A DNA stretch of 64,000 nt from Neolewinella persica DSM 23188 (GCF_000373105.1 NZ_KB890491.1:124001-188000), one strand, 5' to 3'; shown: positions 52,263 through 61,550, counted from the stretch's first letter. The notes: generated by a model from the sequence alone, not told the origin. Program-made: numbers and translations.

Positions 52263-52348
52263 CACAAAGAAGAAATGCCGGTCACGAACGGATACTCCGG
52301 AGGAACTTTTTCCAATAACTCTTCGTTCTAACAGCAGCTGAACCCATT

Positions 52349-52474
52349 ATGACCAGCAGGGAATCAAGTTGCCTGTTTGTCGCCAACATTCCATTCCTCA
52401 TGACACTCTTCCTCATCGCTCTTCTGGGCATCGCAGTTGTTTATTTCGTAAATAGTGAAGGTGCCAGCCAGTAA
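52349..52474 (+). CDS. Small membrane protein (41 aa, putative)
   Basis: An ATG-to-TAA frame of 41 codons with a clear hydrophobic helix: MTSRESSCLFVANIPF, then LMTLFLIALLGIAVVYFV and a polar tail NSEGASQ. A shorter start at 52400 gives 24 residues with the helix alone. Its position 21 bp before the DUF3089 start suggests a shared transcript. It has no recognised family and could be a chance frame. Confidence 0.4.
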   Translation: MTSRESSCLFVANIPFLMTLFLIALLGIAVVYFVNSEGASQ

Positions 52475-52495
52475 ATAAATCCCGAATTAGTGCTT

Positions 52496-53524
52496 ATGGC
52501 CCTTCGTTTTTCAAGCTTTTTGCTGCTCACTTCTTTGTTAGTGGCTTGTGGAAGTATACCCTCTATTCCGGCTTCGACAGATTTTCCGGTGCCAGATCCG
52601 CCAAATTATTCCCAGGCCCGGTACTGGGCCGCCAGCCCTTTTGCCGATGACCCGGCCGACCGTACTCCAGGCACGAATCTCGAGGATCAGCAACTGACCG
52701 CAACTGCCGACGTCTTCTACCTTCATCCCACCATCTATTTCAAAACCCGCAAGGACAACGAATTCTGGAATGCAGATTTGAACGACCGTAAACTCAACAC
52801 TTCCGTCGACGAGGCAGCCATGCTTAACCACGCTTCGATTTTTAATGCCGCTGGCCGTGTTTTTGCCCCCCGCTACCGCCAGGCTCACATCAAAGTGTTT
52901 TACCCTGAGGGGCGAACGGTAAGCCGGCAGGCGCTTGATACGGCTTACACGGACGTACTTGCTGCATTTGACCACTACCTCGCCACCTGGAACCAGGGCC
53001 GCCCCATCATCATCGCCAGTCACAGCCAGGGAACCACCCATGCCAAACGGTTGATCGCCGACCGGTTCGATGGCAAATCCCTGCGCAGCCAACTTGTGGC
53101 CGCTTACCTTGTAGGAATGCCCGTATCTGCGGATGCTTACCAAACTATTCCGGTCTGCGAATCTGCGACCCAAACCGGTTGCTTTGTCAGTTGGCGAACT
53201 TACCGCGACGACTTTAAACCGAAACCGGCGTACCAGGACACCGTGCCCAACATCGCCGTCGTTAACCCCTTGAGTTGGACCACCAGCGAACAGCGTGCCC
53301 CTCTCTCCCTCAATAAAGGAGGCGTGCTGTATAACTATGAAAAAGGCCCTCTGCCAGAACTCGTTTGGGCCGAACGCCGAGGTGCCGGACTGTTTACCAA
53401 TAAGCCAAAATTTTTCGGTGACATTCTGTTCAATACCAAAAACTACCACGTTGGTGATTACAATCTCTTCTGGCTCAATATCCGGGAAAACGCCGTGCAA
53501 CGCGTAACGGCCTTTAGCCGATAA
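52496..53524 (+). CDS. DUF3089 lipoprotein, alpha/beta hydrolase-like
   Basis: 342 residues from the ATG at 52496 (a GTG at 52490 is also in frame). Lipoprotein signal with Cys in LLLTSLLVAC. DUF3089 features: ADVFYLHPTIYFKTRKDNEFWNADLND, FAPRYRQAHIKVFYPEGR, and the nucleophile elbow IIASHSQGTTHAKRLI, followed by YLVGMPVSADAYQTIP and NLFWLNIRENAVQRV. It should be an esterase/lipase-type enzyme in the periplasm; substrate unknown. Confidence 0.85.
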   Translation: MALRFSSFLLLTSLLVACGSIPSIPASTDFPVPDPPNYSQARYWAASPFADDPADRTPGTNLEDQQLTATADVFYLHPTIYFKTRKDNEFWNADLNDRKLNTSVDEAAMLNHASIFNAAGRVFAPRYRQAHIKVFYPEGRTVSRQALDTAYTDVLAAFDHYLATWNQGRPIIIASHSQGTTHAKRLIADRFDGKSLRSQLVAAYLVGMPVSADAYQTIPVCESATQTGCFVSWRTYRDDFKPKPAYQDTVPNIAVVNPLSWTTSEQRAPLSLNKGGVLYNYEKGPLPELVWAERRGAGLFTNKPKFFGDILFNTKNYHVGDYNLFWLNIRENAVQRVTAFSR

Positions 53525-53678
53525 GTGCTTGTTTGGATTTTAGATCACCCGATCAGCGTCCGTAATCTCACGGTTTATCCGACAACCGTTAGCCACGGCG
53601 AATACGTTCGACGGGATGTCTCGGGTCACGTCGCTGCCGGAACCAATAACGGTCCTACCTCCGATGGTGACGCCGGGG

Positions 53679-55008
53679 CTAAACCTTCGCAGTTTGCCGA
53701 TTTTTTGCCTTGCCAAGCTCTTTGAGCAACCGACGCAAAAACGGATGGTAATGCACCTCGATGGTATGTCGCTTAGAACTGGCAAATTCTTTTTCGATCT
53801 GGTCACTGTCTGCTGCGGCCAGTTCCGCCAGGTTAGCGGGCAGTTGGTAGCTGCCGGCGATGTAGGCCGCGGCCAGTTGCGCCTGGGCATCGCTGAGTGG
53901 CCAAATGGCACCCTGCGGCTGAAAAAGGCCGATAAAAATCAGGCTCGGGTAATCGGGGTGAAACATCCGGAGGTACAGCGGAATACGATTCGCCTCTTCG
54001 TAGTTAACTAACCACCGCTTTGTCGAAGAAAGGGAAAGTGATCTTGTAGCCAGTAGCAGCCACAATGGTATCATACGTTCCCTGGCTGCCATCTTTAAAG
54101 GTGACTACGTTCCCGTCAATGTTAGTTACACCGCGCCGTGGGTGCACTTTGCCGTGGCGAATTTTGTAAAGTAACTCAGAGTTGAGTGTCGGATGGTTTT
54201 TGGTCACCGGCCCAGTGGGTTCCTCCAGGCCGTATTCCGCGTACCTCCCGACCTGAATGCGAAGGGTTATCTTCTGGCCCAGGCGCGCCAGCCACCCGGG
54301 CAGGTACTGAAGGGTTTTGTTGAACGTATCAGATGGTCTCCCCAGGAAGAACTTTGGGATAATGTAATGTGGGCGTCGGATACTGATGTCCACTTTTTTG
54401 GCCACCCGACTGATCTCCACAGCACAATCGCAGCCAGAGTTTCCACTGCCGATTACCAGGACGCGCTCATCCGCAAAGGCCTTATTATTTTTATAATCGT
54501 GGCTGTGGAGGTAACGGCCCGTAAAGGCTTCGGAAATCCCTGCCGGATGACGTGCCTCATGGTGGTGTCCGTTGGCGGTCAGTAAGTAATTAAACTGTTC
54601 CACACGCCCGTTAGCGAGGGTAAGCTCCCAACTTTGGTCAGGCTGTAATTCGGCGCGGGCAACACGGGTGTTGAACCGAATGTACTCCCGCAAGCCGAAA
54701 TGATCAGCGTAGCTGCGGAAGTAGGCCAGCACCTGGTCATGACTGGGGTAATCCGGATAGTCTTCCGGCATCGGATAATCCAGGTAGGCACTCAACGTTT
54801 TTGAGCTGATGATGTGGGTGGTTTCACAAACGGAGCTGTGACTCGGTTCTGTGTTGTAAATCCAGTTTCCTCCCAGATCGCTGTTGGCTTCGAAGCAAAC
54901 AACGGACAAGTCCTGAGCAAGACAGTTTTTTAGTGCGGTGATTCCGGAGCATCCGGCTCCGATGATGGCGACGGTGGGCATAGAAGCAGGTGTTATTGTC
55001 GTTGACAT
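53679..55008 (-). pseudogene. Flavin-containing monooxygenase, frameshifted
   Basis: The 5' part (55008 to 54004) encodes 334 residues with the FAD motif IIGAGCSGITALK, the FMO fingerprint region and the NADP motif VIGSGNSGCDCAVEI, ending ...FPFFDKAVVS and a stop. The next frame (about 54012 to 53679) continues NYEEANRIPLYLRMFHPDYP...IGLFQPQGAIWPL, the expected C-terminal part. A tandem duplication of GTTA (TAACTAAC on the plus strand, 54005-54012) causes a one-base shift; removing one copy restores a continuous 440-odd residue protein. It is either a pseudogene, a sequencing error or a phase-variable site. Confidence 0.8.
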
Positions 55009-55086
55009 CCGACAATATAGGTTTTTACGATCTCAACCATTTTACCTGGGTAGCAACTTATCCTTCCTTCCGGTTTTTCGTATTGC

Positions 55087-55506
55087 TTACAGACGATCCG
55101 CGTAAAGAATCGGCTGCGGATATTCCTTTTTGAAACTGTACTTAATCACATCAAAGGCGGTAACTACTCCTTTCAGGTCGTTACGGAGGTTAACCACCGG
55201 CAAAGTTTTAAACCGGCGGTCCATAAACAGTTCCGCTGCCGTACCTACCTTATCTTTGGGGGCAAGCTTAACTACTGCGGAGGTCATTACATCACCTACG
55301 GTGTTTTCCGAACAATTGGGATTGGACCGGCAGTTCTTCCACAAGTCGTAAGTGGTGATCAGGCCAACGAGCTTTCCGTTTTCAACGACAGGAAGTTGCT
55401 GTAAGCGTTTACGCTCCATGAGGTTCAGCACCTCGTCAACGGTTTGGTTGGGGGTTACGGTGGTGACCTTAGTGGACATTATCGTACGTACTTCCTCGTT
55501 CATCAT
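55087..55506 (-). CDS. CBS-pair protein
   Basis: 139 residues made of two CBS domains: TIMSTKVTTVTPNQTVDEVLNLMERKRLQQLPVVENGKLVGLIT and DVMTSAVVKLAPKDKVGTAAELFMDRRFKTLPVVNLRNDLKGVVT. It has no partner domain and probably binds adenine nucleotides as a cytoplasmic regulator. The CBS pair resembles that of the GCS2-CBS protein nearby, but their context differs. The gene is downstream of a good promoter and behind the frameshifted monooxygenase. Confidence 0.88.
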   Translation of the reverse strand: MMNEEVRTIMSTKVTTVTPNQTVDEVLNLMERKRLQQLPVVENGKLVGLITTYDLWKNCRSNPNCSENTVGDVMTSAVVKLAPKDKVGTAAELFMDRRFKTLPVVNLRNDLKGVVTAFDVIKYSFKKEYPQPILYADRL

Positions 55507-55541
55507 AGCTCTGGATATTTAAATAAGTCTTTAGCCTGCTG

Positions 55542-55573
55542 TTAAATTACAAAAAGGATACTTGTTTTGCAAA
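55542..55573 (-). promoter_or_regulatory. Candidate promoter of the CBS gene
   Basis: On the minus strand TTTG, a 20-bp spacer and TAATTTAA match the TTTG/TAnnTTTG pattern at 11 of 12 defined-ish positions, about 36 bp before the start codon. Confidence 0.5.
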
Positions 55574-55720
55574 TTTAATTCCGATTCAGTAAAATTTTTC
55601 CGCACAAAAAACGTTTAACGACGATTTCGAAAAAATAATACCCCTTCTATTGGCATGTTTAGGCAAATATTTGAGAGGTTTTTGATTGCTGCTTCTGGTG
55701 AATCACACCAAGGTAAAAAC

Positions 55721-55758
55721 GCACGGCCCACCCCGGAATGTTCCGGAATGGGCCGTGC
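55721..55758 (-). terminator. Intrinsic terminator of the MlaD-like gene
   Basis: GCACGGCCCACCCCGGAA pairs with 55741-55758 (two wobble positions) around TG, and on the minus strand is followed by GTTTTTACC. Confidence 0.85.
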
Positions 55759-55782
55759 GGGAAATGTCTTTCTCCAGGTCGG

Positions 55783-56598
55783 TTATTCTAAATCTTTAAG
55801 GGCTTTTTTCATCTCACTTTTCCAGGCTTTTGAACCCACTTTGTGCCGATTTGAAACGCGTTCCAATGCCTGAACAAAATCCTCCATGTTTCCGTCGAAG
55901 TCTTCGGACCACGCATCGATCTCGTCGCTGAATTCCTTGAATTCCACTTCGTTTTCCTTTGACCATCGATCAAGTTTACGGCCAAGTTCTTTGAACTCTT
56001 CCTCGTGTTCTTCGGCCCAGGCTTCGGCGGATTCAGCGATCTCTTCGCTGTTTTCCTCCAGCGCTTCGGCCCATTCCTCGATCTCTTCTTCGTGCTCTTC
56101 GGCCCAGCGCTCAATACGCTTGCCCCAGCCTTCCGCGCCGGCTTCGAACCGGTTCGCCAGTTTTTCAAGGGTATATTCCAGTTTTTCACCGTCCCTCCCC
56201 AGCGTTCGCTCGAGTGCGAGGCCAATGCCCTCGCCCAGACCCTCCAAGCCTTCCAGCAAGTGCTCGCCAAACGGATCTTCAGAGATAGTAGCACCGTCAG
56301 CCAGCTGATTTGCGCCAGCTACTGGCCGGTCAAGTTCCAGTTGTAAGCCTTCTGCGCCATGACGAATACTGAACCCCTGATCTTCATAGAGTGCCTCCCT
56401 TGTCGAGATTTCAATATTCACGTGCCGGCCTTCAAAACGAACATCCTCTACTTCTCCGACGGCAATCCCCTGGCGGTATACCGGGTCACCAGCTTCGATG
56501 CCCCTGGCATCATCTGTTGTTAGGTAATAAGTGTTGCCGCCACAGGCCGTGATAATGGTGGCCAGGATCAGCAGTAAGCAAAAGTTGAGGTAACGCAT
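55783..56598 (-). CDS. MlaD-like lipoprotein with a Trp-periodic coiled coil
   Basis: 271 residues from 56598 (MRYLNFCLLLILATIITAC, lipoprotein signal). Residues about 25-95 resemble an MCE/MlaD domain: DARGIEAGDPVYRQGIAVGEVEDVRFEG. The C-terminal 150 residues are a highly charged helix with Trp at a regular spacing (ERWAEEHEEEIEEWAEAL, EAWAEEHEEEFKELGRKLDRWSKENE, DAWSEDFDG). MlaD-like proteins bind lipids in trans-envelope transport. The Trp repeats may form a coiled-coil barrel or a lipid-contacting tunnel; this is an inference. No other Mla genes are nearby. Confidence 0.6.
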   Translation of the reverse strand: MRYLNFCLLLILATIITACGGNTYYLTTDDARGIEAGDPVYRQGIAVGEVEDVRFEGRHVNIEISTREALYEDQGFSIRHGAEGLQLELDRPVAGANQLADGATISEDPFGEHLLEGLEGLGEGIGLALERTLGRDGEKLEYTLEKLANRFEAGAEGWGKRIERWAEEHEEEIEEWAEALEENSEEIAESAEAWAEEHEEEFKELGRKLDRWSKENEVEFKEFSDEIDAWSEDFDGNMEDFVQALERVSNRHKVGSKAWKSEMKKALKDLE

Positions 56599-56850
56599 GT
56601 TTGTATAATTGGTGAGTGAACTGCGAAGATGGAGGCAGAAACCCATGGTGTCAAGTAGGTTTCGACGAAGCCGCATACCCGGTCGACGAATAAGGTGGCG
56701 CGACTTCAGATTGGTAGAAGATAGATCGATAGAGCAGCCGCAGGCACCATTCACCGCGCGGCACTTTTGCGCTATAGTCAGCAAGCGCAGTGATTTCAGT
56801 GGTTCGTGTGACAGCCATTTTTTTCATTACTATCCTCTCAATCGCTTTTA

Positions 56851-56870
56851 GGCGCGGCCGCAGGTGCAGC
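56851..56870 (-). repeat. Dispersed 20-mer, copy 21
   Basis: Two mismatches. In a divergent gap; reads towards the MlaD-like gene. Confidence 0.82.
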
Positions 56871-56941
56871 AAAGGATTAAAGGAGCAGGGCACCGGATAC
56901 TGATCGTTTATTGGTACTTTGCCGCAAATAAATTTACCCCG

Positions 56942-57754
56942 ATGAATTCACTGTTGAAAGCTTCGCTGATCTGCCTGGCACTTACCCTTAACGCCTGCGG
57001 AGGGAATGAGCCTGCAGCAACGGACACCCCGATAAAACCAACAGACAAAACTACTCAACGGGCAGAATTCGCACCCAAACCTCCAGCCGCCGACAGCTAT
57101 AATGCAGGTGATTTGCTTTACCCATGGGTAGACCAGCTCAACGTTCGTGAAACACCCAATACCAAGGCTAAAAGAGTGGGGAATGCCGCAAAAGGGCAGC
57201 CCGTCACCCTTTCCGGAGAAAAGACGGAGAAAAAGGAAACGATCGTCCTCCGGGGAATTGCCTACGATGATTACTGGCTCAAGGTGACGACAAAAGAAGA
57301 GACGGAAGGCTGGGTCTTCGCCGGTGCCCTTAAGCGGGAGGGGGAGTTCAAGGGTAATGAAGTGGTCACCGATACCCGCTTCAAGTTTCAGGCTTTCGGC
57401 GATTACGACCTAAGCCAATGGAAGGAAACAGACCGCACTGACGACAGTGGAGGCGACGCCGAATCTACTACGGTCATCTACCAGAAAGATGACCAGGTCC
57501 TCAAGATTACCAGGACCGACGTGGGAGAATATGGATACACCAACACTTTCACCCTCACTGACGCAGGCGGTAACCTGCTCAAGGCAAGAGTCTTTACTTT
57601 TGAGGTAGACCCTGAACTACTGATTCGCGAAACCGTCATCGACTACCTTTCTATGAAAGAATACGTCCGCAGCCAACCGATGAGCAAACACTTTATGCAG
57701 CTGAACGAGCGGCCACAGATGGTAAGTGGGGAATGGAAGGTGACGGAATTATAG
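56942..57754 (+). CDS. SH3-domain lipoprotein
   Basis: 270 residues from the ATG at 56942. Lipoprotein signal (LICLALTLNAC). A Thr/Pro-rich linker leads to a bacterial SH3-like domain: LYPWVDQLNVRETPNTKAKRVGNAAKGQPVTLSG and DYWLKVTTKEETEGWVFAGALK. The C-terminal half (residues about 130-270) is strand-rich (FKFQAFGDYDLSQWKET) and not recognised. SH3b domains often bind cell-wall peptides. It may anchor to or sense the murein from the outer membrane. Confidence 0.75.
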   Translation: MNSLLKASLICLALTLNACGGNEPAATDTPIKPTDKTTQRAEFAPKPPAADSYNAGDLLYPWVDQLNVRETPNTKAKRVGNAAKGQPVTLSGEKTEKKETIVLRGIAYDDYWLKVTTKEETEGWVFAGALKREGEFKGNEVVTDTRFKFQAFGDYDLSQWKETDRTDDSGGDAESTTVIYQKDDQVLKITRTDVGEYGYTNTFTLTDAGGNLLKARVFTFEVDPELLIRETVIDYLSMKEYVRSQPMSKHFMQLNERPQMVSGEWKVTEL

Positions 57755-57777
57755 CACGAATCCATTCTCCATCCACC

Positions 57778-58775
57778 ATGCTAAAAAAACAACCCCGTTA
57801 CTCGCTCTAGGCCTTTGTTGGCTCCTCCCTCTGTCTTCCTGTAGCGACGCTCCGCCTGCCGTCGACTTACTCATCATCAACGCCGATATTTGGACGTGCA
57901 ACGATCAGCAGCCACGTGCCAGCAGCATGGCCATCAGCGGAGACACCATCCTGATGATCAGCAACGAGGCGGCGTTGCAACCAATGGTTAAAAGCGCGAA
58001 GAAAGTAGTGGATATGGAAGGGCGCTTCATCCGCCCGGGTTCATCGATAGTCACGTCCACTTACTCATGGGTGGCAACAGCCTACCTAGCGTCGAGTTGC
58101 GAGATGCTGGGACCAAGGAAGAATTCACCCACCGGATTGCGGACTACGCCAACACATTAAACTCCGGACAGTGGATTCTCGAGGGCAACTGGGACCACAC
58201 CCTGTGGGGAGGAGAGTTGCCTCAAAAGGAGTGGATTGATGCCGAAACCAAAGATCACCCAGTGGCGCTTTACCGCCTTGATGGGCACATGATGCTCGCC
58301 AACTCAGCGGTCCTGAAGCTGGCTGGCATCGATAAAAACACTGCCGACGTTCCCGGCGGGGAAATCGTACGCAACGCCGATGGCTCGCCTACCGGCGTCC
58401 TGAAGGACAACGCCATGAACCAACTCCTGGCGACCATCCCTCCACTCACCTCCGCTCAGAAAAAGGCCGCCATCATGGCGGCAACCGACTATTTCCTATC
58501 CCATGGCGTTACCACCGTCTTTGACGTCGACAGCCTGGGGACCTACGAAATTGCGGTGGAGATGAAGGCTGCTGGCGAACTGTCCTTACGCTTAAATCTG
58601 GCAGATCCGCTATACCAATGGGAGGGCCTTTTAGAAAAAACCAACGAGAACAATGATTGGCTAAAAACTGGTGCTATCTGAAGACATCACGACCGTTGCT
58701 CCCGCAGCCATCCGGGACGTTGAGGTACTGAGCACTTATTTGGGCGGGAGGGTTGTGTTTGAGCAGGAGAAATAA
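57778..58775 (+). pseudogene. YtcJ-type amidohydrolase, broken by two frameshifts and a deletion
   Basis: Reading across frames gives a lipoprotein start, then VDLLIINADIWTCNDQQPRAS, GRFIRPG plus FIDSHVHLLMGGNSLPSVELR, and WDHTLWGGELPQKEWIDAET, LDGHMMLANS, all typical of YtcJ amidohydrolases. Lesion 1: an A7 run at 57783-57789 that needs A8. Lesion 2: GGTTC near 58038 that needs GGTTTC. Lesion 3: about 250 codons are missing after NENNDWLKTGAI; the stranded C-terminal end [24 protein letters not shown] continues to 58775. The first two could be sequencing errors; the deletion is not. Confidence 0.8.
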
Positions 58776-58827
58776 TGCTCGGCAAGTATTAGTAAAAGCC
58801 CACCCGCCACTGCTCCTCCATCCTCCC

Positions 58828-58847
58828 CCTGCACCTGCGGCCGCGCC
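58828..58847 (+). repeat. Dispersed 20-mer, copy 22
   Basis: Two mismatches, in the TTT end. Lies 118 bp upstream of lysS and reads towards it. Confidence 0.85.
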
Positions 58848-58939
58848 CAAAAAAGCCGCCTTTGCAACCCTTCTGCCCCTTCATGCCGTTCTCCAGCCAA
58901 GGCCTTTTACCCCTTCCTCCCTTTCCCCTTTACTCTACG

Positions 58940-58947
58940 TATCTTCG
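58940..58947 (+). promoter_or_regulatory. Candidate -7 box of the lysS promoter
   Basis: TATCTTCG matches TAnnTTTG at 7 of 8 positions, 19 bp before the lysS start. No clear -33 element is seen at the expected distance. Confidence 0.35.
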
Positions 58948-58965
58948 CCCCCTGAAAATAAGCAA

Positions 58966-60489
58966 ATGGAACGCAGCGAACAAGAACTCGTCCGCCGGGA
59001 CAACCTGGCAAAAATCCGCGAAATGGGCATTGACCCCTTTCCCGCAGCCACTTTCCCCGTTAGTCATCTCGCCAAAGAAATCAACGCCAAGGCGGAATTC
59101 GACGAGGAAAATATGTCGACCAATTTTAAGAAAGTGACCGTGGCTGGCCGTCTGATGGCCCGCCGCATCATGGGCAAGGCTGCTTTCGCCAGTATCCAGG
59201 ACAGCTCCGGCCGCATTCAGATCTACGTAAGCCGTGATGACATAGCTCCCGGCGAAGACAAGGCGCTGTATAATACCCTGTTCAAAAAGTTACTTGACCT
59301 GGGAGATTTCATCGGTGTTACCGGCCACGTATTTAAGACCCGGACCGGTGAGACCAGCATCCACGTGAAGGAATTTACCTTCTTGGGTAAGTCACTACGC
59401 CCGCTCCCCGTGGTGAAGACAGATGATGATGGCAATGTATTTGACGGCTTTTCCGACCCGGAACTGCGCTACCGTATGCGCTACGTCGACCTGACGGTGA
59501 ACCCGCAGTACAAGGAGATTTTCCGCAAGCGGAGCAAGCTCATCACTTCCATGCGCGTCTTCCTCGACGAGATGGGCATGATGGAGGTCGAAACCCCCGC
59601 CCTGCAGCCCATGCACGGTGGTGCGGCGGCACGCCCCTTCGCCACCCACCACAATACGCTCGATGTACCAATGTACCTGCGTATCGCTAACGAACTTTAC
59701 CTCAAGCGGCTGATCGTCGCCGGCTTCGACGGCGTTTACGAATTTGCCAAGATGTTCCGCAACGAGGGCATGGACCGGACCCACAACCCGGAATTCACCG
59801 CCGTCGAATTCTACGTAGCCTACAAGGACTACAACTGGATGATGGATACCTGTGAAGCACTCCTCGAGTATTCCGTGAAGGCCGTTAATGGCGAAGGTTC
59901 CACAAAAGTGATGGTGGGCGACAACGAAATCGACTTCGCCGGCCCTTACCGCCGCCTGACCATGGCCGACGCCATCATGGAGTACACCGGTGAAGACATC
60001 AACGGTGCTGACGAAGAAGCCCTGCGTGCCATCTGCAAGAAGCTCCACATTGAGACCGATAAGACGATGGGCCGCGGTAAGCTGATCGACGAAATTTTCG
60101 GTGAAAAGGTGGAAGGATTGCTGATCCAGCCAACCTTTATCACGGACTACCCCGTCGAAATGTCGCCGCTGACCAAGAAGCACCGCAGTAAGGAAGGTCT
60201 CGTAGAGCGCTTTGAGCTGATGGTGAACGGTAAGGAGATCGCCAACGCTTACTCCGAGCTCAACGACCCGATCGACCAGCGGGAACGCTTCGAAGAACAG
60301 CTCAAACTCGCGGACCGGGGCGACGACGAATCAATGCCAATGGACGAAGACTTCCTGCGTGCACTTGAATACGGTATGCCTCCCACGGCTGGTATCGGCA
60401 TCGGTATCGACCGACTGGTGATGCTGCTGACCGGGCAGAAGTCGATTCAGGAGGTGTTGTTCTTTCCACAAATGAAACCAGAAAACTAG
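58966..60489 (+). CDS. lysS: Lysyl-tRNA synthetase, class II
   Basis: 507 residues, the usual length. N-terminal OB-fold for anticodon binding ([30 protein letters not shown]), class II motif 1 around [17 protein letters not shown], motif 2 [20 protein letters not shown] and motif 3 [15 protein letters not shown]. It charges tRNA-Lys. I start at 58966 ([21 protein letters not shown]), which fits the family start. In-frame codons before it are low-complexity and lie across the 20-mer. The gene is followed by an inverted word array and lgt. Confidence 0.95.
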   Translation: MERSEQELVRRDNLAKIREMGIDPFPAATFPVSHLAKEINAKAEFDEENMSTNFKKVTVAGRLMARRIMGKAAFASIQDSSGRIQIYVSRDDIAPGEDKALYNTLFKKLLDLGDFIGVTGHVFKTRTGETSIHVKEFTFLGKSLRPLPVVKTDDDGNVFDGFSDPELRYRMRYVDLTVNPQYKEIFRKRSKLITSMRVFLDEMGMMEVETPALQPMHGGAAARPFATHHNTLDVPMYLRIANELYLKRLIVAGFDGVYEFAKMFRNEGMDRTHNPEFTAVEFYVAYKDYNWMMDTCEALLEYSVKAVNGEGSTKVMVGDNEIDFAGPYRRLTMADAIMEYTGEDINGADEEALRAICKKLHIETDKTMGRGKLIDEIFGEKVEGLLIQPTFITDYPVEMSPLTKKHRSKEGLVERFELMVNGKEIANAYSELNDPIDQRERFEEQLKLADRGDDESMPMDEDFLRALEYGMPPTAGIGIGIDRLVMLLTGQKSIQEVLFFPQMKPEN

Positions 60490-60490
60490 T

Positions 60491-60583
60491 TCATAGTCTA
60501 TAGTTCATAGTCTATAGTTCCGCACTGTAGGCTATGAGCTACCGACTATGAACTATGAACTATAGACTATGGACTTGCTATAC
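60491..60583. repeat. Inverted word array overlapping the lgt start
   Basis: The left arm (60491-60520) iterates TTCATAGTCTATAG and the right arm (60545-60573) carries the complement; CATAGTCTATAGTTCATAG is exact. The right arm includes the ATG of lgt (60569), so a folded mRNA would hide it. Confidence 0.7.
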
Positions 60584-61372
60584 ATCACCTGGGATGCCTC
60601 TCCCGAAATTTTCCGCATCGGCGGCTTCGCTCTCCGTTGGTATGGCCTCATGTTTGCCGCAGGCTTCATGTTTGGTTTCTACATGGTGCGCAAGATGTTC
60701 CTCGCTGAAGGTGCGCCGGAGAAGTGGCTCGATTACCTGTTCTATTTCCTGATTGCTGGTACAGTATTGGGCGCTCGGTTCGGGCACGTAGTATTCTATC
60801 AATGGGACTACTACAGCCAGCACCTGTCTGAAATCCCGAAGGTATGGGAAGGTGGCCTGGCCAGTCATGGTGGCGTAGTCGGTGTCGTTTTGGCCTTGGC
60901 GCTGTTCAGCTATTTCATCAGTAAGAAATCGTTTTTTTGGGTGAGCGACAAAGTCGCTGCGCCAATTGCCCTCGTGGGGGCCATGATCCGTTTTGGAAAC
61001 CTGATGAACTCGGAGATCGTCGGCATTCCTACCGATAAACCCTGGGGTTTTAAATTTGTCAACGCCGCACGTGTAAGCATGCGCGAGGCCGCACGCCATC
61101 CCGTACAACTCTACGAAATGTTGAGTTACTTGCTGGTTTTCGGTATTCTGCTCTGGCTGTACTGGAAGAAAGACGCCTGGAAAAAATCGGGTTTACTGAC
61201 CGGGCTCTGGTTCATCGGCATCTTCGGCTTCCGCTTCATTTGGGAATACTTCAAGAGCGACCAGGGTGGCTTCGGCGAGGCCCTGACTACTGGCCAATGG
61301 CTGAGTGTTCCCTGTGTACTGGCCGGATTGGTAATGGTGATCTTGAGCCGGAGAGGTAGTTCAGTAGTCTAA
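60569..61372 (+). CDS. lgt: Prolipoprotein diacylglyceryl transferase
   Basis: 267 residues, inner-membrane enzyme that attaches diacylglycerol to lipobox Cys. Seven hydrophobic segments; the signature region GLASHGGVVGVVLALALFSYF contains the essential His, and RFGNLMNSEIVGIPT, ARHPVQLYEMLSYLLVF and GFRFIWEYFK follow. The several lipoproteins in this window depend on it. The start ATG is within a fold-back array, suggesting translational control or only poor start choice, and the last few codons (GSSVV) fall in a second array. Confidence 0.95.
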   Translation: MDLLYITWDASPEIFRIGGFALRWYGLMFAAGFMFGFYMVRKMFLAEGAPEKWLDYLFYFLIAGTVLGARFGHVVFYQWDYYSQHLSEIPKVWEGGLASHGGVVGVVLALALFSYFISKKSFFWVSDKVAAPIALVGAMIRFGNLMNSEIVGIPTDKPWGFKFVNAARVSMREAARHPVQLYEMLSYLLVFGILLWLYWKKDAWKKSGLLTGLWFIGIFGFRFIWEYFKSDQGGFGEALTTGQWLSVPCVLAGLVMVILSRRGSSVV

Positions 61373-61437
61373 TCGTCTAGTAGCCTCGTGCGGGAGCCCC
61401 CACAAGATTACTGAACTACTAGACCACAAGACTATCC
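61352..61437. repeat. Inverted word array after lgt
   Basis: The left arm (61352-61383) with GTAGTTCAGTAGTCTAATCG words includes the lgt stop; the right arm (61405-61437) carries the complement (CTGAACTACTAGACC). It ends 2 bp from the 20-mer at 61440. Confidence 0.6.
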
Positions 61438-61439
61438 AG

Positions 61440-61459
61440 GGCGCGGCCGCAGGTGCAAA
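61440..61459 (-). repeat. Dispersed 20-mer, copy 23 (perfect)
   Basis: All 18 defined positions match. It lies between two plus-strand genes and reads away from the next gene, as at 13733. Confidence 0.9.
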
Positions 61460-61550
61460 GAAAGGTTTTGAAGCAGGAAGCGGATGCAACGGATGCACCC
61501 TGAACTTCGTTATTGTGGTTGAGGGGGAATCCCCGACCTTAGCCTGACTA

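Larger units (their letters stand above)
52057..52348. other. Divergent spacer with two 20-mers
   Basis: The gap holds two copies of the dispersed repeat (52147 and 52243) in opposite orientations, each reading towards the gene on its own side. Confidence 0.6.

Noticed and set aside
53679-55008. Programmed frameshift in the monooxygenase
   Set aside because: There is no slippery sequence; a 4-bp tandem duplication explains the break.
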